A stretch of DNA of 64,000 nucleotides from Streptomyces sp. TRM68367 (GTDB taxonomy: Bacteria; Actinomycetota; Actinomycetes; Streptomycetales; Streptomycetaceae). The notes under the pieces are model-generated. The model saw only the letters and a program-made list of their open reading frames with translations. It was not told where the DNA came from and ran no database searches. The position numbers and the translations under genes were made by a program. This document shows positions 44,707-54,769 of the stretch, piece after piece. Each line of letters opens with the position of its first letter. Within the stretch, counting starts at the first letter, position 1. The stretch covers positions 1 through 64,000 of the forward strand of contig NZ_JACTVI010000023.1 of the NCBI RefSeq assembly GCF_014495685.1, in the 5' to 3' direction.

Positions 44707-45989
44707 CGAAGGACCTGATGGGCCGCCACCGGGGCGTGCTGCCCGACTGGCTCGCCCTCTACTACGAGGACCCCCTCGAGATCACGCACGGTGAGGGACG
44801 GCACGTCTGGGACGCCGAGCGAAAGCGTTACCTCGACTTCTTCGGCGGCATCCTCACCACGATGACCGCGCACGCGCTGCCCGAGGTGACCAAGGCGGTG
44901 AGTGAGCAGGCGGGCCGGATCATCCACTCCTCGACCCTGTACCTCAACCGGCCGATGGTCGAACTCGCCGAGCGCGTCGCCCAGTTGAGCGGCATCCCGG
45001 ATGCCCGGGTGTTCTTCACCACCTCCGGCACCGAGGCCAACGACACCGCCCTGCTGCTCGCCACGACGTACCGGCGCAGCAACCAGATCCTGGCCATGCG
45101 CAACAGCTACCATGGGCGCTCGTTCAGCACGGTCGGTATCACCGGTAACAAGGGCTGGTCACCGACCTCGCTGTCCCCGCTCCAGACGCTGTACGTGCAC
45201 GGCGGCGTGCGCACACGCGGCCCGTACGCGGCACTGAGCGACGACGAGTTCATCGCGGCCTGCGTCGACGACCTGAAGGACCTGCTCGGCCACACCCGCC
45301 CGCCCGCGGCACTGATCGCCGAGCCGATCCAGGGCGTCGGCGGCTTCACCTCCCCGCCGGACGGCCTGTACGCGGCCTTCCGCGAGGTGCTCCAGGAGCG
45401 GGGCGTCCTGTGGATCGCCGACGAGGTGCAGACCGGCTGGGGCCGCACCGGCGACCACTTCTGGGGCTGGCAGGCGCACGGGCAGAACGGTCCGCCGGAC
45501 ATGCTCACCTTCGCCAAGGGCATCGGCAACGGCATGTCCATCGGCGGCGTCGTGGCCCGCGCCGAGATCATGAACTGCCTGGACTCCAACAGCATCTCCA
45601 CGTTCGGCGGCACCCAGATCACCATGGCGGCGGGCCTCGCCAACCTGTCGTACCTGCTGGAACACGACCTCCAGGGCAACGCACGGCGCGTGGGCGGACT
45701 GCTCCTCGAGCGGCTGCGGGGCGTGGCCGCGCAGGTGCGCGAGGTGCGCGAGGTGCGCGGGCGCGGGCTGATGATCGGCATCGAGCTGACCAAACCGGGG
45801 ACCGACGAGGCCGATCCCGAGGCCGCGTCCGCGGTGCTGGAGGCGGCCCGCGCGGGCGGCCTGCTCATCGGCAAGGGTGGCGGGCACAACACCAGCGCCC
45901 TGCGCGTCGCCCCGCCGCTGTCCCTGACCGTCGCGGAGGCCGAGGAGGGCGCCGCGATCCTCGAACGCGCTCTGCGGAGCCTCACGTAG
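44703..45989 (+). CDS. PLP-dependent class III aminotransferase (beta-alanine/omega-amino-acid type)
   Basis: A 428-residue fold-type I transaminase. The PLP lysine is K272 in TFAKGIGNGMS; D240 in WIADEVQTGWGR binds the pyridine nitrogen; SGTEANDTALL is the phosphate-binding turn. GTG at 44703 overlaps the previous stop. Following a beta-ureidopropionase, the likely substrate is beta-alanine or beta-aminoisobutyrate, giving malonate or methylmalonate semialdehyde; AGXT2-like enzymes are the nearest type. Substrate choice is inference. Confidence 0.92.
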   Translation: MTKDLMGRHRGVLPDWLALYYEDPLEITHGEGRHVWDAERKRYLDFFGGILTTMTAHALPEVTKAVSEQAGRIIHSSTLYLNRPMVELAERVAQLSGIPDARVFFTTSGTEANDTALLLATTYRRSNQILAMRNSYHGRSFSTVGITGNKGWSPTSLSPLQTLYVHGGVRTRGPYAALSDDEFIAACVDDLKDLLGHTRPPAALIAEPIQGVGGFTSPPDGLYAAFREVLQERGVLWIADEVQTGWGRTGDHFWGWQAHGQNGPPDMLTFAKGIGNGMSIGGVVARAEIMNCLDSNSISTFGGTQITMAAGLANLSYLLEHDLQGNARRVGGLLLERLRGVAAQVREVREVRGRGLMIGIELTKPGTDEADPEAASAVLEAARAGGLLIGKGGGHNTSALRVAPPLSLTVAEAEEGAAILERALRSLT

Positions 45990-46026
45990 CAGCCATGTGA
46001 ACCCGTGTGAGCAAGGGACCGCTGCC

Positions 46027-47601
46027 ATGACCACCACCTCGGACATCTGGGAGCCCCTGGAACCGGCCCTGTCGGTCCGCCAGGTCCTCACGCTGGAACG
46101 CGTGCTGGCCGGGGAGCCCGAGGTGGTGGCCGGCGCGGGCCAGCTCGACCGGCCGGTGCGCTGGGTGCACGTCGCCGAGGCCACCGACGTCGGCGTGATG
46201 CTCAGCGGTGGCGAGATGGTCCTCACCACCGGGGTACTGCTCGCCGGTGACGAGGAGAAACAGGCCGAGTACATCCGCTCCCTGCACCGCGCGGAGGCGT
46301 CGGCCGTCGTCCTCGGCCTCGGCCGCGCGTTCACGGACCCGCCGGACGTGATGCGCCGGGCCGCCGAGCGGTGCGGGCTGCCCCTGGTCGTCCTGCACCG
46401 GCCCTTCCCCTTCGCCCAGCTCACGGAGGAGGTCCAGGCGCGGCTCGTGCGGCGCAAGTTCGCCGCCGTGAGCCTGTCGGAGGCCGTACGCACCGAACTC
46501 ACCGCGCTCATCACCGCGGGAGCCCCGCTGCAACGCCTCCTCGACGAGGTCGCCCGGCACAGCGCCTGCCCCGTCGTCGTGGCCAACCTCGCCCACCGCG
46601 TGCTGGCCACGGCGGGGGAGCGGCCCGCGGTGGACGATGTGCTGCGCGACTGGGAGCGCATCGCCCGGCAGGCCGGCGCCGCCGTGGGCGACGGCTGGGT
46701 CCGCGCCGAGCTGGGCGGGCGCGGGGAGCGGTGGGGCCGGATCGTGCTGTGCGGCTACCGCGGCGACCGAGCCGCCGGGCGGCTGCTCGCCGACCGCGCC
46801 GCCGAGGCCCTCGTCCTGCACCGCATGCTCGGCGGCAACGCCGCGTGCACCTGGGAGGAGCAGTCCGCGCAGAGCCTGCTGACCGACCTGGCCAGCGGGA
46901 TCGTACCGGCCCGGCAGCTGCTGCCCCGGGCGCGCGCGGCCGGACTGCCGGTCAACCGGCGCACCTTCGTGCCGCTCGTCGTACGCGACCGGCAACCCGC
47001 CCAACTGGACCGCGTCCTACGGCTGTTGGGGCTGTCCGGGCTGGTCGCCGAACTCGCCGACGGGGCCACCGCGGTGCTGCTCAGCCTCGCCCGCGACCAG
47101 GACGCCGAGGCGCTCACCGCCCACTTCGCGACCCGCCTGCGGTCGGGACCCGGGACCGTCGTCGCCGCCGCGGACGCCCGCACCGCCTGGGACGACGTAC
47201 CCGCGGGCCTGCGCGAGGCACAGCACGTCGCGGACGCCGTCGCCGACTCCGCGCACGCCCTCGAGCTGCCGGCCGTCGTCCGCCTCAGGGACGTCCACCT
47301 GCGCGGCCTGGTCCGGCTGCTGCGCGACGACCCGTACGTGCAGTCCTTCGCGGAGCGGGAGCTGGACGGGCTGTTGGACGGGCGGGACGAAGAGACGGGG
47401 GCGCTGCTCGCCGTGCTGCGCACCTACCTGGCCACCGGCCGCAACAAGTCCCGCACCGCCCAGCTCCACCACGTCTCCCGGCCCGCGCTCTACCGCCGCC
47501 TGGAGGCCATACAGCTACGCCTCGGCGTGGACCTCGACGACTTCGAACAGGCCGCCTCGGTGCACATCGCACTCCTCGCGCACGATGCGCAACAGGGGTG
47601 A
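46027..47601 (+). CDS. PucR family transcriptional regulator
   Basis: A 524-residue regulator. Residues about 15-130 are the PucR N-terminal domain (SVRQVLTLERVLAGEPEVVA). The middle is a GGDEF-like/CdaR region. The C-terminus is the PucR helix-turn-helix, LAVLRTYLATGRNKSRTAQL then HHVSRPALYRRLEAIQLRLG. PucR proteins control purine, allantoin, hydantoin and GABA use. Its central place between two amidohydrolase genes and repeated motifs on both sides make it the probable activator of the whole cluster. ATG at 46027 was preferred over GTG at 45997, because AAGGGA lies 9 bases upstream. Confidence 0.92.
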   Translation: MTTTSDIWEPLEPALSVRQVLTLERVLAGEPEVVAGAGQLDRPVRWVHVAEATDVGVMLSGGEMVLTTGVLLAGDEEKQAEYIRSLHRAEASAVVLGLGRAFTDPPDVMRRAAERCGLPLVVLHRPFPFAQLTEEVQARLVRRKFAAVSLSEAVRTELTALITAGAPLQRLLDEVARHSACPVVVANLAHRVLATAGERPAVDDVLRDWERIARQAGAAVGDGWVRAELGGRGERWGRIVLCGYRGDRAAGRLLADRAAEALVLHRMLGGNAACTWEEQSAQSLLTDLASGIVPARQLLPRARAAGLPVNRRTFVPLVVRDRQPAQLDRVLRLLGLSGLVAELADGATAVLLSLARDQDAEALTAHFATRLRSGPGTVVAAADARTAWDDVPAGLREAQHVADAVADSAHALELPAVVRLRDVHLRGLVRLLRDDPYVQSFAERELDGLLDGRDEETGALLAVLRTYLATGRNKSRTAQLHHVSRPALYRRLEAIQLRLGVDLDDFEQAASVHIALLAHDAQQG

Positions 47602-47730
47602 CACGGCATGCTGAAACAGCACGGCGAAACAGCGCGGAAACACCGCACTACCTGGGAAAACGGCGGTGAAACATGGACCCACGGCAGGGTGACACGGTGG
47701 CACGCCGCGCCCGCGCAGACGTGACACCGT
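47598..47730. promoter_or_regulatory. Iterated GTGACAC and GAAACA motifs before the hydantoinase operon
   Basis: GTGACACGG occurs at 47598 and 47689, with the related GTGACACCG at 47721. GAAACA occurs at 47613, 47626, 47637 and 47668, the first three spaced 11-13 bases. This 130-base region separates pucR from the second amidohydrolase. Helically phased repeats suggest binding by the adjacent PucR regulator. Confidence 0.45.
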
Positions 47731-47793
47731 GCAACTCAAACAGGACATCCGGACTTCCTAGGCTCGCCGCACACCGAGCGACCGGAGGTCCCG

Positions 47794-48636
47794 ATGAGCC
47801 CAGTGATCCGTGCCGCCCTCTTCCAGACCGCCTGGACCGGCGACAAGGAATCCATGATCCGGGTGCACGAGCAGGCGGCCCGCGACGCCGCCGCGCAGGG
47901 CGCCCAAGTCCTCTGCTTCCAGGAGCTGTTCTACGGACCGTACTTCTGCCAGGTCCAGGACCCCGCGTTCTACGAGTACGCCGAGCAGATCCCCGAGGGC
48001 CCGATCGTGAAGCGCTTCCAGGCGCTCGCCAAAGAACTGGGCATCGTCCTCGTCCTGCCGATGTACGAGGAGGAGCAGCCCGGTGTCCTCTACAACACCG
48101 CGGCCGTGATCGACGCGGACGGCTCCTACCTCGGCAAGTACCGCAAGACCCACATCCCGCAGGTCAAGGGCTTCTGGGAGAAGTTCTACTTCCGCCCCGG
48201 CAACAGCGGCTGGCCGGTCTTCGAGACGGCCGTCGGCAAGATCGGGGTATACATCTGCTACGACCGCCACTTCCCGGAGGGCTGGCGGGCGCTCGGCCTC
48301 GCGGGCGCCGAGATCGTGTTCAATCCGTCGGCCACCTCGCGCGGGCTGTCGGCCTACCTGTGGCAACTGGAACAGCCGGCGGCGGCCGTCGCCAACGAGT
48401 ACTTCGTCGGCGCCATCAACCGGGTCGGCGTGGAGGAGTACGGGGAAAACGACTTCTACGGGACCTCGTACTTCGTGGACCCCCAGGCCCAGTTCGTCGG
48501 CGAGCCGGCGAGCGACAAGGAGACCGAACTGGTCGTCCGCGACCTGGACTTGGCCAAGCTCCGCGAGGTCCGCGACCGCTGGCAGTTCTACCGGGACCGC
48601 GCCCCGGGCGCGTACGGGCCGCTGACGGCTCCCTGA
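47794..48636 (+). CDS. Nitrilase-family amidohydrolase, beta-ureidopropionase-like (second paralogue)
   Basis: A 280-residue enzyme of the same length and layout as the one at 43864, with the triad E44, K118 and C155 in identical positions (FQELF, KYRKTHIP, YICYDRHFPEG). It starts the operon containing the dihydropyrimidinase, so it is the better candidate for the matching N-carbamoyl-amino-acid hydrolase. Two copies in one cluster suggest different side-chain or chirality preferences, or a gene duplication. ATG follows GGAGG. Confidence 0.92.
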   Translation: MSPVIRAALFQTAWTGDKESMIRVHEQAARDAAAQGAQVLCFQELFYGPYFCQVQDPAFYEYAEQIPEGPIVKRFQALAKELGIVLVLPMYEEEQPGVLYNTAAVIDADGSYLGKYRKTHIPQVKGFWEKFYFRPGNSGWPVFETAVGKIGVYICYDRHFPEGWRALGLAGAEIVFNPSATSRGLSAYLWQLEQPAAAVANEYFVGAINRVGVEEYGENDFYGTSYFVDPQAQFVGEPASDKETELVVRDLDLAKLREVRDRWQFYRDRAPGAYGPLTAP

Positions 48637-48780
48637 CAACGGGGTGCAGTGACCGCGCCCCGAAAGGGGCGCGGGGCTGTGTTCGATATGCGGCTCCGCC
48701 GCGCGGGCGCGACCAGCCACGGACGGCCCGCAGAGCCCGGAATCCGCAACCCACCGGATCATCAACGTAGGAGAGGGAGC

Positions 48781-50196
48781 ATGAGCAGCCGCAGCCGCAG
48801 CCGTACCGTCATCCGCGGTGGCCTCGTCATCACCGCGTCCGACGAGATCCACGCCGACGTCCTGATCGAGGACGGCCGCATCGCCGCCCTCGCCGCCTCC
48901 GGCACCCCGGCCGCCGAGACCTTCGCGGCCGACCGGGTCATCGACGCGACCGGAAAGTACGTCATCCCGGGCGGCGTCGACGCCCATACCCACATGGAGC
49001 TGCCGTTCGGCGGCACGCACGCCTCCGACACCTTCGAGACCGGCACCCGCGCCGCCGCCTGGGGCGGTACGACGACCATCGTCGACTTCGCGGTGCAGAG
49101 CGTCGGACACACCCTGCGGGAAGGCCTGGACGCCTGGCACGCCAAGGCCGAGGGCAACTGCGCCATCGACTACGGCTTCCACATGATCGTCTCCGATGTG
49201 AACGCGGAGACGCTCAAGGAGATGGACCTGCTGGTGGAGGAGGGCGTCACCTCCTTCAAGCAGTTCATGGCCTACCCCGGCGTCTTCTACAGCGACGACG
49301 GCCAGATCCTGCGCGCCATGCAGCGCTCCGCCGAGAACGGCGGCCTGATCATGATGCACGCCGAGAACGGCATCGCGATCGACGTACTGGTGGAGCAGGC
49401 ACTGGCCCGCGGCGAGACCGACCCGCGCTACCACGGGGAAGTGCGCAAGGTGCTCCTCGAAGCCGAGGCCACCCACCGAGCCATCAAGCTCGCCCAGGTG
49501 GCCGGCGCCCCCCTGTACGTCGTGCACGTCTCGGCGACGGAGGCAGTCGCCGAGCTGGCCAGGGCACGCGACGAGGGGCTCAACGTCTTCGGCGAGACGT
49601 GCCCGCAGTACCTGTTCCTGTCCACCGACAACCTCGCGGAGCCCGACTTCGAGGGCGCCAAGTACGTGTGCAGCACTCCTTTGAGGCCGCGCGAACACCA
49701 GGCCCAGCTGTGGAAGGGACTGCGCACCAACGACCTCCAGGTGGTCTCCACCGACCACTGCCCCTTCTGCTTCGTCGGCCAGAAGGAGCTGGGCCGCGGC
49801 GACTTCTCCAAGATCCCCAACGGCTTGCCGGGCGTCGAGAACCGCATGGACCTGCTCCACCAGGCCGTCCTCGACGGGCACATCAGCCGCCGCCGCTGGA
49901 TCGAGATCGCCTGCGCCACCCCGGCGCGGATGTTCGGCCTGTACCCGAAGAAGGGCACCATCGCCCCGGGCGCCGACGCCGACGTCGTCATCTACGACCC
50001 GCAGGCCGAGCAGGTCATGTCCGCTTCAGAGCACCACATGAACGTCGACTACTCGGCGTACGAGGGCAAGCGCGTCACCGGCCGCGTCGAGACCGTGCTC
50101 TCGCGCGGCGAACTCGTCATCACCGAGCGGAAGTACACCGGACATGCGGGTCACGGCGTCTACACCCCGCGCTCCACCTGTCAGTACCTCAACTAG
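48781..50196 (+). CDS. hydA: Dihydropyrimidinase / D-hydantoinase
   Basis: A 471-residue amidohydrolase opening the ring of dihydrouracil, dihydrothymine or 5-substituted hydantoins. H69 and H71 (VDAHTHME) bind the first zinc; K160 (VTSFKQFMAYPG) is the carbamylated bridging lysine; the later histidines are in MMHAENG and VVHVS, and the aspartate in STDHCPF. ATG at 48781 has GGAGAGGGAG directly before it. It lies 144 bases after the ureidopropionase and 10 before the F420 enzyme. Confidence 0.94.
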   Translation: MSSRSRSRTVIRGGLVITASDEIHADVLIEDGRIAALAASGTPAAETFAADRVIDATGKYVIPGGVDAHTHMELPFGGTHASDTFETGTRAAAWGGTTTIVDFAVQSVGHTLREGLDAWHAKAEGNCAIDYGFHMIVSDVNAETLKEMDLLVEEGVTSFKQFMAYPGVFYSDDGQILRAMQRSAENGGLIMMHAENGIAIDVLVEQALARGETDPRYHGEVRKVLLEAEATHRAIKLAQVAGAPLYVVHVSATEAVAELARARDEGLNVFGETCPQYLFLSTDNLAEPDFEGAKYVCSTPLRPREHQAQLWKGLRTNDLQVVSTDHCPFCFVGQKELGRGDFSKIPNGLPGVENRMDLLHQAVLDGHISRRRWIEIACATPARMFGLYPKKGTIAPGADADVVIYDPQAEQVMSASEHHMNVDYSAYEGKRVTGRVETVLSRGELVITERKYTGHAGHGVYTPRSTCQYLN

Positions 50197-50206
50197 GAAG
50201 GGCGCG

Positions 50207-51238
50207 ATGGGACACATGGATTTCGGACTCGTCCTGCAGACCGACCCGCCGGCGTCGCGGGTCGTCAGCCTGATGAAACGCGCGGAGCGCAACGGTTTCA
50301 CATACGGCTGGACCTTCGACTCGGCCGTGCTCTGGCAGGAACCGTTTGTGATCTACAGCCAGATCCTGGCCGGCACCACGAAGCTGACGGTCGGCCCGAT
50401 GGTCACCAACCCGGGCACGCGCACCTGGGAGGTCACCGCCTCCACCTTCGCCACCCTCAACGACATGTTCGGCAACCGCACGGTGTGCGGCATCGGCCGC
50501 GGCGACTCCGCCATGCGCGTCGCCGGCCGCAAACCCAACACCCTGGCCCGCATCAGCGAGGCCATGAAGGTCATCCGGGCCCTCGGCAGCGGCGATGAGG
50601 CGGACCTCGGCGGCGGCACGGTCGTCCGGATCCCGTGGATCAAGGAGGGCGCCCGCCTCCCGGTGTGGATGGCCGCTTACGGGCCGAAGGCGCTGAAGAT
50701 GACCGGTGAGGAGGCCGACGGGTTCATCCTCCAGCTCGCCGACCCGTACCTGACCGAGTCCATGGTCAGGGCGGTCAGGGACGCGGCGGTCGCGGCCGGC
50801 CGTGATCCCGCGCGGGTGACCGTCTGCGTGGCCGCCCCCGCGTACGTCACCGAGGACGACTCGCCCGCCGCCCTCGCCCACGCGCGCGAGCAGTGCCGCT
50901 GGTTCGGCGGGATGGTCGGCAACCACGTCGCCGACCTGGTCTCCAAGTACGGCGCCGACGGCAGCGTCGTACCGCAGGAGCTCACCGACTACATCAAGGC
51001 ACGGCAGGGCTACGACTACTCCCACCACGGGCGCAGCGGAAACCCCGACACCCAGTTCGTGCCGGACGAGATCGTGGACCGGTTCTGCCTGATCGGGCCG
51101 GTCGAGAAACACGTCGGGAAACTGAACGCGCTGCGTGCGCTGGGAGTCGACCAGTTCGCCGTGTACGACATGCACGACGCGCAGGAAGCCGTGATCGACG
51201 CGTACGGCTCGCACGTCATCCCCGCCGTCAACTCCTGA
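50207..51238 (+). CDS. F420-dependent LLM-class oxidoreductase (TIGR03842-type)
   Basis: A 343-residue luciferase-like TIM-barrel protein: MDFGLVLQTDPPASRVVSLM, then GPMVTNPGTRTWEVTASTFA, TVCGIGRGDSAMRVAGRKPN, and AAYGPKALKMTGEEADGFIL. These are the F420-binding family features (GIGRGDSA). ATG at 50207 follows AGGAAGGG, 10 bases after hydA, so it is co-translated. The family regularly accompanies hydantoinase genes in actinobacteria. A role as a uracil/dihydropyrimidine oxidoreductase is conceivable because no dihydropyrimidine dehydrogenase is present here; that is a hypothesis. Confidence 0.9.
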   Translation: MGHMDFGLVLQTDPPASRVVSLMKRAERNGFTYGWTFDSAVLWQEPFVIYSQILAGTTKLTVGPMVTNPGTRTWEVTASTFATLNDMFGNRTVCGIGRGDSAMRVAGRKPNTLARISEAMKVIRALGSGDEADLGGGTVVRIPWIKEGARLPVWMAAYGPKALKMTGEEADGFILQLADPYLTESMVRAVRDAAVAAGRDPARVTVCVAAPAYVTEDDSPAALAHAREQCRWFGGMVGNHVADLVSKYGADGSVVPQELTDYIKARQGYDYSHHGRSGNPDTQFVPDEIVDRFCLIGPVEKHVGKLNALRALGVDQFAVYDMHDAQEAVIDAYGSHVIPAVNS

Positions 51239-51373
51239 CCGAACCCCGCACCACGGCACGACCGCTCTTCCGCTCCACCGACCCCCCACCTTGTCTCCCT
51301 TCCCCGCCGCCCGGGGAGGGGCCAAGGCCCCCGCACGGCCTTTCCCGTCCCACCTGCTCCGATTGGCCTGCTC

Positions 51374-52921
<1,548 letters not shown>

Positions 52922-52939
52922 CGGCGGACGCCCGCGCCG

Positions 52940-52965
52940 GGGGAGCGTCCTACTGGGCGCTCCCC
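52940..52965. terminator. Convergent hairpin terminator after the permease
   Basis: GGGGAGCG and CGCTCCCC pair across a 10-base loop. The right arm overlaps the end of the minus-strand gene, so the structure serves both transcripts. Confidence 0.7.
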
Positions 52966-53612
52966 AGCGCGCTCACCGCGTCCTTGGCGGCCTTGATGGC
53001 CCCCTTGTTGATCTCGTCCGTGCTCGGCGCCTTCTTCGACTCGAAGTCACTGCCGTTGTACGTGACGACCACCACCGCGTTGGAGACCCGGACGTACACC
53101 TCGCCCTCGCGCGTCTGCTGCTTGTCCTCGGTGGTGAGGTTCACGACGGAGTAGGCGCTGTTCCCGAGACCGGGCACCGCGCCGCCGCCGCTCTTCTTCC
53201 GGACACGTTCCTGGTACGACTTCTGCGCCGCGTCGTCCGTCTGCAGGATCTCGAAGGAGACGTCGAGCCAGCGGTAGTCGTACCCGTCGAGCGCGTTCCA
53301 GGAGCATGTACGGCGCAGTTTGCTGTCCGTCGAGGGGAGCTCCTTGCCGCCCGTCTTGGCGTCCGGGACGAGCGAGGTGATCGTCTTCTTGGCCAGGCTC
53401 GTGCACGGCGCGGGGGCGCTCGAGTACGTCTTCGACGCCGCGGACGTCGAGGGGGCGGTCGGCGACGACTGGGAGTCGTTCTGGGGCGCCGCCTTGTTCT
53501 CGGTGTCCGACGTCGCGGCCGGACCGGACGACAGGGCCCAGCCCGCCGCGGCGAGCACGACCACCGGGGACAGGCGCGCGGTCAGGGCGAGCGGCAGAGG
53601 AAGGGAACGCAC
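52950..53612 (-). CDS. Secreted protein of unknown function (DUF3558-like)
   Basis: A 220-residue exported protein. The hydrophobic N-terminus (LTARLSPVVVLAAAGWALSS) is a signal peptide or anchor, with no clear lipobox. A Ser/Thr/Ala-rich linker (APQNDSQSSPTAPSTSAAS) follows, then a compact domain with two cysteines (APCTSLAKKTITSLVPD; LRRTCSWNALDGYDYRWLDV) and GLGNSAYSVVN, the pattern of DUF3558-type proteins of actinobacteria. Extracellular or cell-wall location is expected; function unknown. Confidence 0.75.
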   Translation of the reverse strand: MRSLPLPLALTARLSPVVVLAAAGWALSSGPAATSDTENKAAPQNDSQSSPTAPSTSAASKTYSSAPAPCTSLAKKTITSLVPDAKTGGKELPSTDSKLRRTCSWNALDGYDYRWLDVSFEILQTDDAAQKSYQERVRKKSGGGAVPGLGNSAYSVVNLTTEDKQQTREGEVYVRVSNAVVVVTYNGSDFESKKAPSTDEINKGAIKAAKDAVSALGSAQ

Positions 53613-53945
53613 GGCGCACTTCTCGTGGGGGACGGTGGACAGTGCGGAGGGGTCCGCACTGCGGACGGGACGACAGTGTCACACGAGTCCCTGTGGGGCG
53701 AAAGTGCCAACTCGCTCCGTACCGGCGCGGTGACAGGCGTGGCCCAACGGGTGGGATTGTTTCGGGTGGTTCGCCCGTGTGCAGGCGTTTTTTGTGGGGC
53801 GTGCGCGGGCGTGGGCCAGGCGTGCGAAGGTGCGAGGGCCTGGCGTACGCGCGCGTGGGGGAGGGGCCGCGGAGCCCGGCCGCACGCGCGCGGGCCGGTC
53901 ACTTCGAGTCACTTCGGGTCACGTCGGGCGGGTCGCGGTCACCAG
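53613..53945. other. Intergenic region before the LuxR remnant
   Basis: About 330 bases. It contains the promoter of the secreted protein and GC-rich DNA with no supported gene. The 5' part of the LuxR-type regulator has been deleted from here. Confidence 0.5.
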
Positions 53946-54298
53946 CCAGACGCCGACCTGCTCCAGGGCATCGAGGTGGTCGCGCGCGGCGAGGCCCTGC
54001 TGTCCCGTCCGTCACCCGCACCCTGATCGGCGAGTTCGTCTCCCGCCCCCCGGACCGCGCCACCGCCCCCGGCCTGGAACGCCTCACCCGCCGCGAACGC
54101 GAGGTCTGCGCCCTGGCCGCCCGCGGCCTCACCAACGAGGAGATCGCCGCCCACATGGTCATCAGCCCCTTCACGGCGAAGACCCACATCAGCAGGGCGA
54201 TGACGAAGCTGGGGGCGCGGGACCGGGCGCAACTCGTGGTGTTCGCGTATGAGTCGGGGCTGGTGGCCGCGCGGGGCGGGGATCACCGGTTGGAGTGA
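53946..54298 (+). pseudogene. C-terminal remnant of a NarL/LuxR-type response regulator
   Basis: DLLQGIEVVARGEALLS, the end of a receiver domain and linker, is in one frame. After CCC at 54004-54006 the frame shifts and continues SVTRTLIGEFVSRPP, then the helix-turn-helix RLTRREREVCALAARGLTNE and ISPFTAKTHISRAMTKLGA to the stop. One extra C would join them. The phosphorylated receiver domain (about 100 residues) is missing, so this is a fragment even if the frameshift is a sequencing error. Confidence 0.75.
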
Positions 54299-54388
54299 TC
54301 TGCGTGCTGGAGCTCCCTGCGGACGTGACGGATCGCGGTAGACAGGGGACGGTGGTACCTGGACCTGCCCGGATCGAGCAACTGGTAC

Positions 54389-54700
54389 GTGCCGGATCTG
54401 GCCGTTGTGCCGAAAGAACTCGCCAAGGGCGGAGGCGCCCTGGCCCCTGACCAGACGCTGCTGATCGTCGAGGTCACCTCGGATTCCAACGGCGACACGG
54501 ACCGCATCGTCAAGCGGAGGCGCTACGCGGAGTACGGCGCCCCGCTCTACCTGCTCATCGACCGCCAGGAGCGGTCCTGCACCCTCTACGCAGCCCCTGG
54601 CGAGCTCGGCTACACCAAGATCGAGAGCCCGCTTCCCTTCGGAACGCCCGTACCCCTGCCCGAACCGTTCGACCTGGAGCTCGACACCTCGGAGTTCTGA
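54389..54700 (+). pseudogene. C-terminal part of a Uma2-family (DUF820) protein
   Basis: The sequence YVPDLAVVPKELAKGGGALA, LLIVEVTSDSNGDTDRIVKR and AEYGAPLYLLIDRQERSCTL contains the PD-(D/E)XK-like motif (PDLxVVP ... EVTSxSxxxD) of Uma2 proteins, which are very common in streptomycetes. Full-length members are about 190 residues; here about 80 N-terminal residues are missing. A stop lies in frame about 60 bases upstream. GTG at 54389 could start a 103-residue product. Confidence 0.6.
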
Positions 54701-54769
54701 CCACTCCCGGGCAGCTTCCGCCGTGCGTACGATCGCAAGATCGTTCGCCGCGCAGTGAGGAGTCCGCCC

